From the NCBI GenBank assembly GCA_963826035.1, contig CAWGVZ010000008.1, forward strand, positions 124,001 through 188,000: 64,000 bases of DNA, read 5' to 3'. Positions within the stretch are counted from its first letter, which is position 1; each line of letters opens with the position of its first letter. The position numbers and the translations under genes are program-made. The notes below the pieces were generated by a model. That model made no database searches. It was given only the letters and a program-made list of their open reading frames with translations, and was not told the origin of the DNA. This DNA comes from Actinophytocola sp963826035. Lineage in GTDB: Bacteria; Actinomycetota; Actinomycetes; Mycobacteriales; Pseudonocardiaceae. Shown in pieces: positions 44,387 through 53,669 of the stretch.

Positions 44387-45324
44387 GCCGGACTGCGGCG
44401 GCGCATCCCGTCGGCCGTGAGCACGATCAGGCCGGCCCACACGATGGCGAAACCGAGCCACCGCTCCAGCGGCATGGCCTCGCGGAACACCAGCACGCCT
44501 AACGTGAACTGCATGGTCGGCGTCAGGTACTGGATCAGCCCGATCATCGAGAGCGGGATGCGCGTGGCCGCGCCGGCGAACGCCAGCAGCGGCAGCGTGG
44601 TGATGACACCGCCCGCCACGAACAACAGCGTGTGGCCGATGCCGAGGGTGAAGAACGTGCCGTGGCCGGCGCTCTCCAGAATCACCAGGTAGATCAGCGC
44701 CGGCACCAGCGTCACGCCGGTCTCGACGGCCACCGAATCGACGGCTCCCACGTTCGCCAGCTTCTTCACCAGCCCGTACGTGGAAAAGCTGAACGCGAGC
44801 GTCAGCGCGATCCACGGCACCTGGCCGTAGCCGACGGCCAGCACCACGACCGCGACGGCACCGAGGCCCACGGCGACCCACTGCAGCACCCGCAGCCGCT
44901 CGCCCAGCAGCAGCACGCCGATCAGCACCGACACCAGCGGGCCGGTGAAGTAGCCGAGCGCGGTCTCCACCACGCGCCCGTTGTTCACGCCCCAGATGTA
45001 GGCGCCCCAGTTGACGGAGATGAGCACGGCCGCGATGGCCAGCAGACCGAGTTGCCGCCGGTTGCGCAGTACGGCACGGATCGAGGAGAACCCCGTGCCG
45101 CGCCGCCTGCCGAGCCACCACAGCACGCTGAACACGGCGAACAGCGACCAGACCATCCGCTGGGCGAGCGTCTCGAGGGCGCCGGCCCGGTCGAGCAGCG
45201 TCCAGAACAGGGGGAACAGGCCCCACATGCCGTACGCGGAGACACCGAAAAGCACGCCGCGCCGGTACTCGGGGAACTCGGCCGAGGTGTCCGGAAGAGT
45301 GCGCTGATCAGCGACGGAAGCCAC
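44383..45324 (-). CDS. rarD: RarD-type EamA/DMT transporter
   Basis: A 313-residue membrane protein with ten predicted helices. The N-terminus YRRGVLFGVSAYGMWGLFPLFW and SVNWGAYIWGVNNGRVVETALGYF are characteristic of RarD. The transported compound is unknown (chloramphenicol resistance was reported for some relatives). The gene end overlaps the convergent DeoR gene by four bases. Confidence 0.9.
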   Translation of the reverse strand: MASVADQRTLPDTSAEFPEYRRGVLFGVSAYGMWGLFPLFWTLLDRAGALETLAQRMVWSLFAVFSVLWWLGRRRGTGFSSIRAVLRNRRQLGLLAIAAVLISVNWGAYIWGVNNGRVVETALGYFTGPLVSVLIGVLLLGERLRVLQWVAVGLGAVAVVVLAVGYGQVPWIALTLAFSFSTYGLVKKLANVGAVDSVAVETGVTLVPALIYLVILESAGHGTFFTLGIGHTLLFVAGGVITTLPLLAFAGAATRIPLSMIGLIQYLTPTMQFTLGVLVFREAMPLERWLGFAIVWAGLIVLTADGMRRRSPA

Positions 45325-45353
45325 GGCTCCGATGCTAAGCCTCGCTAAGGAGA

Positions 45354-45926
45354 TTACCCACGCGAATATGTGAGGATCACATGCCCGCTGTCGAACGTGG
45401 TGACGTCCGTGCGCGAGAGCGAGGTCAGGTCGAACTCGCCGTCCAACGTGGGGATGCCGGTGCCGAGCATGATCGGGTACAGCTTGAGGATCACCTCGTC
45501 GATCTCGCCGATCAGCGAACCGGCCAGCTTCGCCCCACCGGCCAGGTAGATGCCCAGCCCGTCCTCGGCCTTCAGCTTCTGGACCCGCTCGACCACGTCA
45601 CCGGAGACGATCTCCACGGCCGGGTCGGTGTCGGCGGCGAGCGTCGTGGACACCACGAGCTGGCGCAGGTGGGCGTAGGGGCTGGTGATGCCGACGGAGA
45701 GCGCGGCGTCGTAGGTCGCCCGGCCCTGGATGATCGTGTCGAACCGCTTGTTCGGCTGGTCCCCGATGCCGAGGTGCTGGCGCGCGGCCGTGGGCAGTGC
45801 GTCCCCGTACTCGGAGCACAGGTGGGCCAGGTACTCCGGCGGCGTCGGGTACATGTCGATCTCACCGGTCGGGCCGGCGATGAAGCCGTCCACCGACGCG
45901 GCGATGAAGTACGTGAGCTTCCGCAT
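45354..45926 (-). CDS. Dihydrofolate reductase-like (RibD_C) family protein
   Basis: A 190-residue protein of the DHFR/RibD-C fold: MRKLTYFIAASVDGFIAGPTGE at the start, QGRATYDAAL in the middle, GIYLAGGAKLAGSLIGEIDEVILKL and the C-terminal HVILTYSR. Probably an NADPH-dependent reductase of unknown substrate rather than the housekeeping FolA. The ATG at 45926 has GGAGGG upstream. Divergent from coxS. Confidence 0.85.
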   Translation of the reverse strand: MRKLTYFIAASVDGFIAGPTGEIDMYPTPPEYLAHLCSEYGDALPTAARQHLGIGDQPNKRFDTIIQGRATYDAALSVGITSPYAHLRQLVVSTTLAADTDPAVEIVSGDVVERVQKLKAEDGLGIYLAGGAKLAGSLIGEIDEVILKLYPIMLGTGIPTLDGEFDLTSLSRTDVTTFDSGHVILTYSRG

Positions 45927-46018
45927 TCTTCTTGATCCCTCCAGTTTCGCCCTCAGGTCCACTTTCCTAGCTCAGGACTTGTCGGATCCGGCACCCGGGG
46001 GCACGGTAGAGGGATGGT

Positions 46019-46032
46019 GTGAGCCTGCTCAC
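46019..46032. promoter_or_regulatory. Palindrome in the coxS upstream gap
   Basis: GTGAGC-CT-GCTCAC is a perfect 6-2-6 palindrome 52 bp before the coxS ATG, in the 157-bp divergent gap with the DHFR-like gene. It could be an operator for the hydroxylase operon; there is no further support. Confidence 0.35.
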
Positions 46033-46083
46033 GCCTGGCCGAACCGACCAGCCAAGGCCGTCTGCCGTCGCAATGGAGGCCCC

Positions 46084-46611
46084 ATGCGCATCACCGTGAC
46101 CGTTGATGGAACCACCTACACCGACGATGTCGAACCCCGTCAACTGCTCGTGCACTATCTGAGGGAGAGGCTGGGGAAAGTCGGCACCGTGGTGGGGTGC
46201 GATACGAGCAACTGCGGCGCCTGCACCGTCCACCTCGACGGGCACAGCGTGAAGTCGTGCTCCGTGCTCGCCGTACAAGCCGACGGCAGCGAGGTCACCA
46301 CGGTCGAGGGCCTGGCGAGGGACGGCCAGCTGCACCCCGTGCAGAAGGCGTTCCACGACAACCACGCACTCCAGTGCGGGTTCTGCACGCCCGGCATGAT
46401 CATGCAGTCGATCGACCTGCTGGCCGACAACCCGGACCCGGACGAGAAGGCCGTCCGCGAGGGTCTGGAAGGCAACCTCTGCCGGTGCACCGGCTACCAG
46501 AACATCGTCCGCGCCGTGCGTGACGCGGCAGCGCACATGAGCCCGGGTGCGGGGCCCGAGGCCGAGCGGCTGTCCGACCAGCACACCGGTGTCGTCGGAG
46601 GCGGAAACTGA
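46084..46611 (+). CDS. coxS: CoxS-like [2Fe-2S] subunit of molybdenum hydroxylase
   Basis: A 175-residue small subunit with two iron-sulfur clusters: plant-type ferredoxin domain (GCDTSNCGACTVHLDG plus a later Cys) and the helical [2Fe-2S] domain (CGFCTPGMIMQ ... GNLCRCTGYQNIV). It passes electrons from the molybdenum subunit to the FAD subunit. GGAGG lies before the ATG. The stop overlaps the coxL start (TGATG). No Tat signal, so cytoplasmic. Confidence 0.94.
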   Translation: MRITVTVDGTTYTDDVEPRQLLVHYLRERLGKVGTVVGCDTSNCGACTVHLDGHSVKSCSVLAVQADGSEVTTVEGLARDGQLHPVQKAFHDNHALQCGFCTPGMIMQSIDLLADNPDPDEKAVREGLEGNLCRCTGYQNIVRAVRDAAAHMSPGAGPEAERLSDQHTGVVGGGN

Positions 46612-49064
46612 TGACCGCGACCATCGAACCCGAAGTAGGCAAGGCCCGGCCCCGCAAGGAGGACGAGCGGCTGATCACCGGTCGCACCCGCTGGACCGAC
46701 AACCTCGTGCTGCCGGGCATGGTGCACATGGCCATCCTGCGCAGCCCCATGGCACACGCGCGGATCACGAACATCGACGTGAGCGCGGCCAAGAAGTCAC
46801 CAGGTGTGCTGGCCGTGCTCACGGGCGCCGACCTGGGCGACGAGCAGGGCAGCCTGCCGTGCGCGTGGCCGATCACCGAGGACATGAAGTCGCCGGCCGC
46901 ACCGTCGGTGGCGGTCGACGCCGTGAAGTTCGCCGGTGAGGCGGTCGCCGTGGTCGTGGCCCGCAGCGCGGCCGAGGCGGCCGACGCGCTCGAGAGCATC
47001 GACGTCGACTACGCGGACCTGCCGGTGGTGCTCGACATGGCGGCGGCCGTCGAGGACGGCGCCGACCTGGTCCACGCCGACCTCGGCACGAACTCCAGTG
47101 CCACCTGGATCTTCGACTCGGGTGAGGCCGGCACGGGCGACGACGTCGAGCAGGCGATCGCCGACGCCGAGGTGCTGATCGAGCGGACCTACCGCCAGCA
47201 GCGGTTGATCCCCGCGTTCATGGAGCCGCGGTCGGTGGTGGTCGACCCGACCAGCGCGCAGTTCACCATGTGGTCGGCCACGCAGATCCCGCACGTCCTG
47301 CGGGTGATGCTCGCCATGACGCTGTCCGTGCCGGAGCAGAAGATCCGCGTGATCGCCCCGGACGTCGGTGGCGGCTTCGGCGGCAAGCTGCAGGTCACGC
47401 CGGAGGAGATCCTGACCTTCCTGGTGGCGCGCCGGCTCGGCAAGCCCGTGAAGTACACGGAGTCGCGCAGCGAGAGCCTGCTCTCGGGCCACCACGGCCG
47501 AGACCAGATCCAGAAGCTCACCATGTCCGCCCGCCGCGACGGCACGGTCACCGGCCTGAAGGTCGAGCTGCTGGCCGACATGGGCGCCTACCTGCGCCTG
47601 GTGTCGCCGGGCATCCCGATCCTCGGCGCGTTCATGTACAACGCCATCTACAAGATCCCCGCCTACCGGTTCGTGTGCACCAACGTGTTCACGAACAAGG
47701 TCCCGACCGACGCCTACCGCGGCGCCGGCCGGCCGGAGGCCACCTACGCGATCGAACGGCTGATGGACGAGCTGGGTGCCGAGCTGGGCATGGACCCGCT
47801 CGAGATCCGCGAGAAGAACTGGATCAAGCACGAGGAGTTCCCGTTCACCACGGTCGCCGGGCTGACCTACGACTCGGGCAACTACGAGGCGGCCACCGCC
47901 AAGGCCAGGGACCTGTTCGACTACGACGGGCTGCGTACCGAGCAGCGCGAGCGCCGCGAGCGCGGCGACAAGGTCCAGCTGGGCATCGGCGTCTCGACGT
48001 TCACCGAGATGTGCGGCCTCGCGCCGTCGCGGGTGCTCGGCTCGCTGTCCTACGGGGCGGGCGGCTGGGAGCACGCGGCCATCCGCATGCTGCCCACGGG
48101 AAAGGTCGAGGTGGTCACGGGTTCCTCGCCGCACGGCCAGGGACACGAGACGGCGTGGAGCCAGATCGTGGCCGACCAGCTGGGCGTGCCGTTCGACGAC
48201 GTGGAGGTGCTGCACGGCGACACCCAGTCCTCGCACAAGGGCATGGATACCTACGGGTCCCGGTCGCTGACCGTCGGCGCCATGGCCGTGGTCGCTGCGG
48301 CCGACAAGGTGAAGGAGAAGGCCGCCAAGGTCGCGGCACACATGCTGGAGGCCGGCGAGGGCGACGTCGAGTTCGCGAACGGCACGTTCCGGGTGCGGGG
48401 CACCGGTACCGAGGCGGCCGGGGTGTCGATCCAGGACGTCGCGCTGGCCGTGTTCGCCGCACACGACCTGCCGGACGGGGTCGAGCCCAACCTCGACTCG
48501 GAGGCCACCTTCGACCCCAGCAACTTCTCCTACCCACACGGCACGCACCTCTGCGCGACCGAGGTGGACACGGAGACCGGGCGGGTGCACATCCGCAGCT
48601 ACGTGGCTGTGGACGACGTCGGGAAGGTGGTCAACCCGATCATCGTGGAGGGCCAGGTGCACGGCGGGCTCGCGCAGGGCATCGCGCAGGCCCTGTTCGA
48701 GGAGGCCGTGCACGACGAGTCCGGCACGCTCACCACGGGCACGCTCGCCGACTACCTGGTGCCGTCGGCGGCCGACCTGCCGAGCTTCACGACCGACCGC
48801 ACGGAGACCCCGGCCACGTCGAACGTCCTTGGTGTCAAGGGAATCGGTGAGGCCGGCACGATCGCGTCCACGCCGGCCGTGGTGAACGCGGTGGTCGACG
48901 CCGTGCGGCACTTCGGCGTGAACGACATCCAGATGCCCTGCACGCCCATGCGGGTCTGGCAGGCGATCCGCACCGGTCAGGCCGACGCCGGCGGACTCGG
49001 CGGCGAGGCCGGCGGCGGCCTCGGTTCCCTGGACGTTACAGACACCACGGGAGGTGCCCAGTGA
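46611..49064 (+). CDS. coxL: Form II CoxL-like molybdenum-binding subunit
   Basis: An 817-residue large subunit of the xanthine oxidase family. The active-site loop reads AYRGAGRPE (about residues 369-377), the form II signature; true CO dehydrogenases (form I) have AYxCSFR, with the copper-binding Cys. Other molybdopterin motifs are present (GGGFGGK, GSSPHGQGHET, GVKGIGEAGTI). The gene order S-L-M is also that of form II. The physiological substrate is therefore probably an aldehyde or N-heterocycle rather than CO. Coupled to coxS and coxM by overlaps. Confidence 0.93.
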   Translation: MTATIEPEVGKARPRKEDERLITGRTRWTDNLVLPGMVHMAILRSPMAHARITNIDVSAAKKSPGVLAVLTGADLGDEQGSLPCAWPITEDMKSPAAPSVAVDAVKFAGEAVAVVVARSAAEAADALESIDVDYADLPVVLDMAAAVEDGADLVHADLGTNSSATWIFDSGEAGTGDDVEQAIADAEVLIERTYRQQRLIPAFMEPRSVVVDPTSAQFTMWSATQIPHVLRVMLAMTLSVPEQKIRVIAPDVGGGFGGKLQVTPEEILTFLVARRLGKPVKYTESRSESLLSGHHGRDQIQKLTMSARRDGTVTGLKVELLADMGAYLRLVSPGIPILGAFMYNAIYKIPAYRFVCTNVFTNKVPTDAYRGAGRPEATYAIERLMDELGAELGMDPLEIREKNWIKHEEFPFTTVAGLTYDSGNYEAATAKARDLFDYDGLRTEQRERRERGDKVQLGIGVSTFTEMCGLAPSRVLGSLSYGAGGWEHAAIRMLPTGKVEVVTGSSPHGQGHETAWSQIVADQLGVPFDDVEVLHGDTQSSHKGMDTYGSRSLTVGAMAVVAAADKVKEKAAKVAAHMLEAGEGDVEFANGTFRVRGTGTEAAGVSIQDVALAVFAAHDLPDGVEPNLDSEATFDPSNFSYPHGTHLCATEVDTETGRVHIRSYVAVDDVGKVVNPIIVEGQVHGGLAQGIAQALFEEAVHDESGTLTTGTLADYLVPSAADLPSFTTDRTETPATSNVLGVKGIGEAGTIASTPAVVNAVVDAVRHFGVNDIQMPCTPMRVWQAIRTGQADAGGLGGEAGGGLGSLDVTDTTGGAQ

Positions 49065-49915
49065 TTCCGTCCGCCTTCGACTACGTCGCACCGACCACTG
49101 TGGACGATGCGGTTCGGGCGCTGGCCGAGGCCGGCGAGGACGCCAAGGTGCTGGCCGGCGGGCAGAGCCTGCTGCCGGTGCTGCGGATGCGGCTCGCCGC
49201 GCCGTCCAAGCTGATCGACCTGGGGCGGGTGGCCGAGCTGCGGGGTATCCGCGAGGACGGCAACTCGCTCGTCATCGGTGCTATGACCACACACTACGAC
49301 GTGCAGCGGGACGCTCTGGTGAAGGAGCACGCGGCGCTGCTGGCGGCGGCCACCGACACGGTGGCCGACCCGCAGGTGCGCCACCGGGGCACGTTCGGTG
49401 GATCCCTCGCCCACGCCGACCCGGCCGGCGACCTGCTGGCACCAGCGCTCGCGCTGGACGCCGAGATGGTCGTGTCCGGAATGGACGGACGGCGGACGGT
49501 TCCGGCGAGCGAGTTCTTCGTCGACTTCTTCACCACCTCCCTGCGGCCGGGCGAGATCCTGGTCGAGGTGCGGGTGCCGAAGAAGACCGGCTGGAGCGCG
49601 CACTACGAGAAGTTCAACCGGGTGGCCCAGGCGTGGTCGATGGTGGCCGTGGCGGCCGCCGTCCGCGTCGAGGGCGGCGCCATCGCCGAGGCGAGGGTGG
49701 GGCTGACGAACATGGCGGCCATCCCCATGCGGGCCACGGCCGTCGAGGAAGCACTTGTCGGTCAGCCGGCGACGGCCGAGGCCATCAACGCGGCCGCGCA
49801 GCACGCGGCCGAGGGCACCAGCCCGGCGGCCGACGGCAACGCGGACGTCGAGTTCCGGCAGCACCTGGCCAGGGTGCTCACCGGTCGAGCGGTGGCAGCG
49901 GCGATTGGCGCCTAG
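49061..49915 (+). CDS. coxM: CoxM-like FAD subunit of molybdenum hydroxylase
   Basis: A 284-residue FAD-binding subunit: AGGQSLLPVLRMR (about 32-44) and RHRGTFGGSLAHADPAGD (about 108-125) are the two flavin-binding motifs. The GTG start overlaps the coxL stop (GTGA, 49061-49064). It hands electrons to the final acceptor. Confidence 0.93.
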   Translation: MIPSAFDYVAPTTVDDAVRALAEAGEDAKVLAGGQSLLPVLRMRLAAPSKLIDLGRVAELRGIREDGNSLVIGAMTTHYDVQRDALVKEHAALLAAATDTVADPQVRHRGTFGGSLAHADPAGDLLAPALALDAEMVVSGMDGRRTVPASEFFVDFFTTSLRPGEILVEVRVPKKTGWSAHYEKFNRVAQAWSMVAVAAAVRVEGGAIAEARVGLTNMAAIPMRATAVEEALVGQPATAEAINAAAQHAAEGTSPAADGNADVEFRQHLARVLTGRAVAAAIGA

Positions 49916-49933
49916 TCTGGTCGGTAGGCCATT

Positions 49934-49973
49934 GGACGACGCCTTCAGGACGTCCTTCCTGGAGGCGTCGTCC
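49934..49973 (+). terminator. 17-bp hairpin between coxM and coxG
   Basis: GGACGACGCCTTCAGGA (49934-49950) pairs with 49957-49973 over 17 bp with one G-T wobble and a 6-base loop. It lies 19 bases after the coxM stop and just before the coxG ribosome site. It may attenuate coxG or stabilise the coxSLM message. The arm begins with the GGACGACGCC core seen in the dispersed hairpin repeats. Confidence 0.75.
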
Positions 49974-49991
49974 TCTGCTTGAGGAGGAACG

Positions 49992-50729
49992 TTGAAGCTC
50001 GAGCACTCGTTCACCGTGCCGGCCGATCTCGAGACGGTCTGGCAGGCCGTGCTCGACCCGGAACGCGTCGCGCCGTGCATGCCGGGCGCCACCCTGGCCG
50101 AGGTCGACGGCGACGCGTTCAAGGGCTCGGTGAAGGTCAAGGTCGGCCCGATATCCCTGCTGTACAAGGGTTCCGGCGAGTTCCTGGAGAAGGACGAGGC
50201 CGCTCGCAAGGTCGTGATCAAGGCGGCCGGCAAGGACTCCCGCGGCAATGGCACGGCCGCCGCCACGGTCACGGTCACGCTGGCCGCCGACGGCGAAGGC
50301 ACCACCGGCTCGGTCTCGACCGACCTGCAGATCACCGGCAAGCCCGCCCAGTTCGGCCGCGGCCTGATCTCCGAGGTGGGCGGCAAGATCCTCGACGCGT
50401 TCGCCGCCTGCCTGGCGAAGAAGCTGGCGCCGGAAGCCGAGCGGGAGCCGCCGAAGCTGGCGGTGGTGCAGCAGGAGGAGGAGCGGCAGGAAGCCGTGGC
50501 CACGGGCGCCGCGGCGGGGGCGGCGACGGCCAAGGCGACCAAGGCCGCCAGGGACGCCAAGGACGAGGCACCGAAGCCGAAGCTCACGGCCGTACACCGG
50601 GAACCCGAGGCCGAGCCGATCGACCTGCTTTCCTACGCGGGCCCCTCGGTGGTGAAACGAGCGGCTCCGCTGGTGGCCGCGCTGGTGGCGTTGCTGGTGG
50701 TCCTGGGCCTGCGGCGCCGCAAGAAGTAG
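49992..50729 (+). CDS. coxG: CoxG-like SRPBCC protein with C-terminal membrane anchor
   Basis: A 245-residue protein: SRPBCC/CoxG domain (1-150; FTVPADLETVWQAVLDPERVAPCMPGATL), an Ala/Glu/Lys-rich linker (about 155-205), and a C-terminal membrane helix (PLVAALVALLVVLGL) ending RRRKK. In Oligotropha, CoxG recruits CO dehydrogenase to the membrane; the tail anchor here fits that role. A TTG start at 49992 is preceded by GAGGAGG. Confidence 0.9.
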   Translation: MKLEHSFTVPADLETVWQAVLDPERVAPCMPGATLAEVDGDAFKGSVKVKVGPISLLYKGSGEFLEKDEAARKVVIKAAGKDSRGNGTAAATVTVTLAADGEGTTGSVSTDLQITGKPAQFGRGLISEVGGKILDAFAACLAKKLAPEAEREPPKLAVVQQEEERQEAVATGAAAGAATAKATKAARDAKDEAPKPKLTAVHREPEAEPIDLLSYAGPSVVKRAAPLVAALVALLVVLGLRRRKK

Positions 50730-50799
50730 GGCTTTCCCCACCTCGGCTCGGGGTGCTGGCCGGCTGGGGCGGTGGCGGTTCCGTACCTAGCGTCCAGGG

Positions 50800-51951
50800 A
50801 TGATCCTTTCCTTGCCCCGCAAGCTGGTCGTGCTCGGCGCGGCAACCGCACTCACAGCTGGCGCCGCCGGGGTCGCCACAGCCAGCCCCACTCGCGGTGA
50901 GCTGCTCTCCGTCACCCCGATCAGCGCGCTGTCCCGGGACCAGGTGGCCGGCCTGCTTGAGCCGGCGGGAATCGACACGAGGGTCGTGCGCCACGGTGTC
51001 GACGCCTTCCGCGTCGAGTACCGCACGATCGACCCGCACGGCAGGCGCACCGCGGCCAGCGGCACGGTCGCCCTGCCGCGCACCGGTGGGCGGACCCTGC
51101 CAACCGTCGTCTTCCAGCACGGCACGATCGCCGCGAAGGCCGAGGCCGGCTCGGTCGGCCCGGACACCAACCGGATCGCCCCGATCACGTTCGCCTCGGC
51201 CGGCAACGCCGTGGTCGCCCCCGACTACCTCGGGCTCGGCACCGGGCCGGGCACGCATCCCTACGGGGACCTGCGGTCGACCACCACCGCGAGCCTGGAC
51301 CTGCTGCGCGCGACCGGTGAGTTCAGCGACCGGCTCGACCGGCGCGTCCGCGTCACCGGCTTCTCCCAGGGCGGGCCGGCGGCCATGGCGCTCGCCGAGG
51401 ATCTCCAGCGCCACGGCCGGCTCGCGGCCGTCGCCGGGATCAGCGGGTTCTACGACCTGTACGACACCCAGTTCGCCGAGGCGCTCGCCGGCCGGGTCCA
51501 TCCGAAACTCGCGACCATCTCCTCCGCGTACTTCCTGGTATCCATGCAGCGTCTCGGGCGGGTGCGCGGCGACCTGTTCGAGGTACCGGGGGTGGCCGAC
51601 CTGTTCGACGGTCTCCACAGCGGCCCCGAGATCATGGAAGCACTCCCGAACACCCCGCACGACCTGCTGACGGACGACGCGGTTCACCTGCTGGAGAACC
51701 CGTCCCCGCTGCTGCGCCGGACCACCGACGGCAGCTGCCTCGGGTGGACGCCCCGCGTCCCCGTCCGGCTGTACACGGCCACCGGCGGCGACGAGCTGGT
51801 GCCGATCGGCAACTCGACCCACTGCCGGGACGCGTTCGCCACCCGCGGCGTCGACGTGCCGCTGACCGAGGTGGGGCCGGTCGACCACAACACCTCGGCG
51901 GCGCTGTCGTACCCGTTGATCATCGACTTCTTCGCGGGAATCGGGGGTTGA
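50800..51951 (+). CDS. Secreted alpha/beta hydrolase (secretory lipase type)
   Basis: A 383-residue exported hydrolase. The signal peptide covers about the first 29 residues (cut near ATASP). Nucleophile elbow GFSQGG, acid in GGDELVP and His in VDHNTSA form the triad. The overall pattern (FQHGT, APDYLGLG, HPYGDLRST) resembles the secretory lipase family of fungi and actinomycetes. Substrate unknown. Confidence 0.88.
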   Translation: MILSLPRKLVVLGAATALTAGAAGVATASPTRGELLSVTPISALSRDQVAGLLEPAGIDTRVVRHGVDAFRVEYRTIDPHGRRTAASGTVALPRTGGRTLPTVVFQHGTIAAKAEAGSVGPDTNRIAPITFASAGNAVVAPDYLGLGTGPGTHPYGDLRSTTTASLDLLRATGEFSDRLDRRVRVTGFSQGGPAAMALAEDLQRHGRLAAVAGISGFYDLYDTQFAEALAGRVHPKLATISSAYFLVSMQRLGRVRGDLFEVPGVADLFDGLHSGPEIMEALPNTPHDLLTDDAVHLLENPSPLLRRTTDGSCLGWTPRVPVRLYTATGGDELVPIGNSTHCRDAFATRGVDVPLTEVGPVDHNTSAALSYPLIIDFFAGIGG

Positions 51952-51967
51952 GCCGGCGGCGGCCGGC

Positions 51968-53113
51968 GTGAAGGATGACGCGGTGCGCCGGCCGCTCGTG
52001 GGTTTGTGGGGGATCCCCCTGGTGGCCGCCGGCTGTGCGACTCCGGCCGGCACGGGGGTGCCGGAGCCGGTGCCGCCGCTGCGGCCGGGGCAGACGGTGG
52101 CCGGGTCGTCGCCCGAGAACTCGTTCACCGTGATCGCGGCGGGCGACGTGCTCATCCACCCGGCGCTCACCGAGCAGGCGGAGGAGGACGGCGACGGCAG
52201 CCGGGACTTCACCGACCTGTTCGCCGGCGTCCGGCCGGCCGTCGAGGCCGCCGATCTGGCCATCTGCCACCTGGAAGTGCCGCTCGCGGGGCCGGACGGG
52301 CCGTTCGAGGGCTATCCGCTGTTCCGCGCACCGCCCGAGGTGGCGACGGGGCTCGCCGAGACGGGGTTCGACACCTGCTCGACCGCGTCGAACCACACGT
52401 TCGACCACGGCGCCGACGGGGTGGAGACCACGCTCGATGCGTTGGACGAGGCGGGGATCGAGCACACGGGGTCCGGGCGGACCGAGGAGGAGATGGCCAC
52501 CCCGCTCGTTCGTGAGGTCAACGGCGTCCAGGTCGGCCAGGTGTCGTTCACGTTCGGCTACAACCAGGGCACCGAGGCGCCCGAGCCGTGGATGGCGGCC
52601 GAACTGGAGGTCGAGTCGGTGCTCGAGGCGGCCAGGGCCACCCGCGAGGCCGGCGCCGAGGTGGTGATCGCGAGCCTGCACTGGGGGATCGAGGACCAGC
52701 ACGAACCCACGGACGACCAGCGGGAGACGGCCGAGACGCTGCTGGCCGACCCGGCCATCGACCTGATCATCGGCCACCACGCGCACGTGGTGCAGCCGTT
52801 CGAGAAGATCGGCGAGAAGTGGGTCGCCTACGGGCTGGGCAACCAGGTGGCCAAGCACTCGGAGCCGCGGGGCACCACCGAGGAGGGCGTGATGTCCCGC
52901 TTCCGGTTCACGAAGGGCGCGGAGGGCTGGCGGGTCGACCAGGCCGAGTACCTGCCGACGCTCGTCGACCTCGGCCCACCGATCCGGCTGCGCGACCTGA
53001 CGGCCGACAGCGACGTCGACCCGGCCCGCCGCACCGAGGCACTCGAGCGCACCGACGAGATCGTCCAGTCGCTCGACGCCGAGGCGGACGGGCTGACCAG
53101 ACCGGGGGCCTGA
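51968..53113 (+). CDS. CapA-family lipoprotein (metallophosphatase fold)
   Basis: A 381-residue protein with a lipobox (VAAGCA, about 19-24) and a CapA/PGA_cap domain: AAGDVLIHPAL, LEVPLAGPDGP, TASNHTFDHG, ASLHWGIE, and IIGHHAHVVQP, which supply the metal ligands of a calcineurin-like site. Relatives take part in poly-gamma-glutamate capsule synthesis, but no capB or capC is nearby, so a different envelope role is likely. GTG start at 51968. Confidence 0.88.
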   Translation: MKDDAVRRPLVGLWGIPLVAAGCATPAGTGVPEPVPPLRPGQTVAGSSPENSFTVIAAGDVLIHPALTEQAEEDGDGSRDFTDLFAGVRPAVEAADLAICHLEVPLAGPDGPFEGYPLFRAPPEVATGLAETGFDTCSTASNHTFDHGADGVETTLDALDEAGIEHTGSGRTEEEMATPLVREVNGVQVGQVSFTFGYNQGTEAPEPWMAAELEVESVLEAARATREAGAEVVIASLHWGIEDQHEPTDDQRETAETLLADPAIDLIIGHHAHVVQPFEKIGEKWVAYGLGNQVAKHSEPRGTTEEGVMSRFRFTKGAEGWRVDQAEYLPTLVDLGPPIRLRDLTADSDVDPARRTEALERTDEIVQSLDAEADGLTRPGA

Positions 53114-53128
53114 GCGGCGGCCGCTCCG

Positions 53129-53659
53129 ATGCTGCGATCGTCGATCCTGGTGCCCCTGCTCGGTGTTCTGCTGCTCGGTGGCTGCTCGTCCACGGTCGCC
53201 GGCTCCCCGGCGCCCGGTGCGGACAGCCGCCCGACGGCCACCGACACCACGACCACCGAGAGCTCGCCCGAGACGGCCGGGTCGGAGACCAGGGGACTGG
53301 ACCCTTGTGAGTCGTTCACCCCGCAGAGCCTCGCCCCGATCGGCGGCGACATCCAGCCGGGACAGGAGCAGGACCTCCTCGACGCCAGGGGCTGCATCTG
53401 GCACAACAACGCCATGAACGGCGTGGCGATCGCCGCCGTCATCTGGGACGAGCAGGGCCTGGCCGATGCCGAGGGCACGCCGGGGCAGACCGCCGGGAGA
53501 GCGACGAAGGAGAACTGGGACGGCGTCATGTGCTGGGTGTCCATCGGGGTGGCCGACACGTCGCGGGTGGACGTGATCGGCCTCGGCACGGCCGAGGCCG
53601 ACTCGTGTCCGGCTGCGCGGCAGGCGGCGACGATATTGGCGCCGACGCTGCCCGAGTAG
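53129..53659 (+). CDS. DUF3558-family lipoprotein
   Basis: A 176-residue lipoprotein: lipobox LLGGCS (about 15-20), a Thr/Ser-rich linker and a DUF3558 domain beginning LDPCESFTPQSLAPIGGD, with further Cys in GCIWHN, MCWVS and DSCPAA. Function unknown; these proteins are common in actinobacterial envelopes. It follows the CapA gene by 15 bp. A related domain appears in the kinase at 55056-56801. Confidence 0.88.
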   Translation: MLRSSILVPLLGVLLLGGCSSTVAGSPAPGADSRPTATDTTTTESSPETAGSETRGLDPCESFTPQSLAPIGGDIQPGQEQDLLDARGCIWHNNAMNGVAIAAVIWDEQGLADAEGTPGQTAGRATKENWDGVMCWVSIGVADTSRVDVIGLGTAEADSCPAARQAATILAPTLPE

Positions 53660-53669
53660 CGTCTGCGGC

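Noticed and set aside
46797..49091. 764-codon minus-strand frame opposite coxL
   Set aside because: It is antisense to a well-conserved gene, His/Arg/Gly-rich and typical of shadow frames in GC-rich DNA.
46084..49915. True aerobic CO dehydrogenase
   Set aside because: CoxL has the form II loop AYRGAGR, not the form I AYxCSFR with the copper-binding Cys, and the subunit order is S-L-M.
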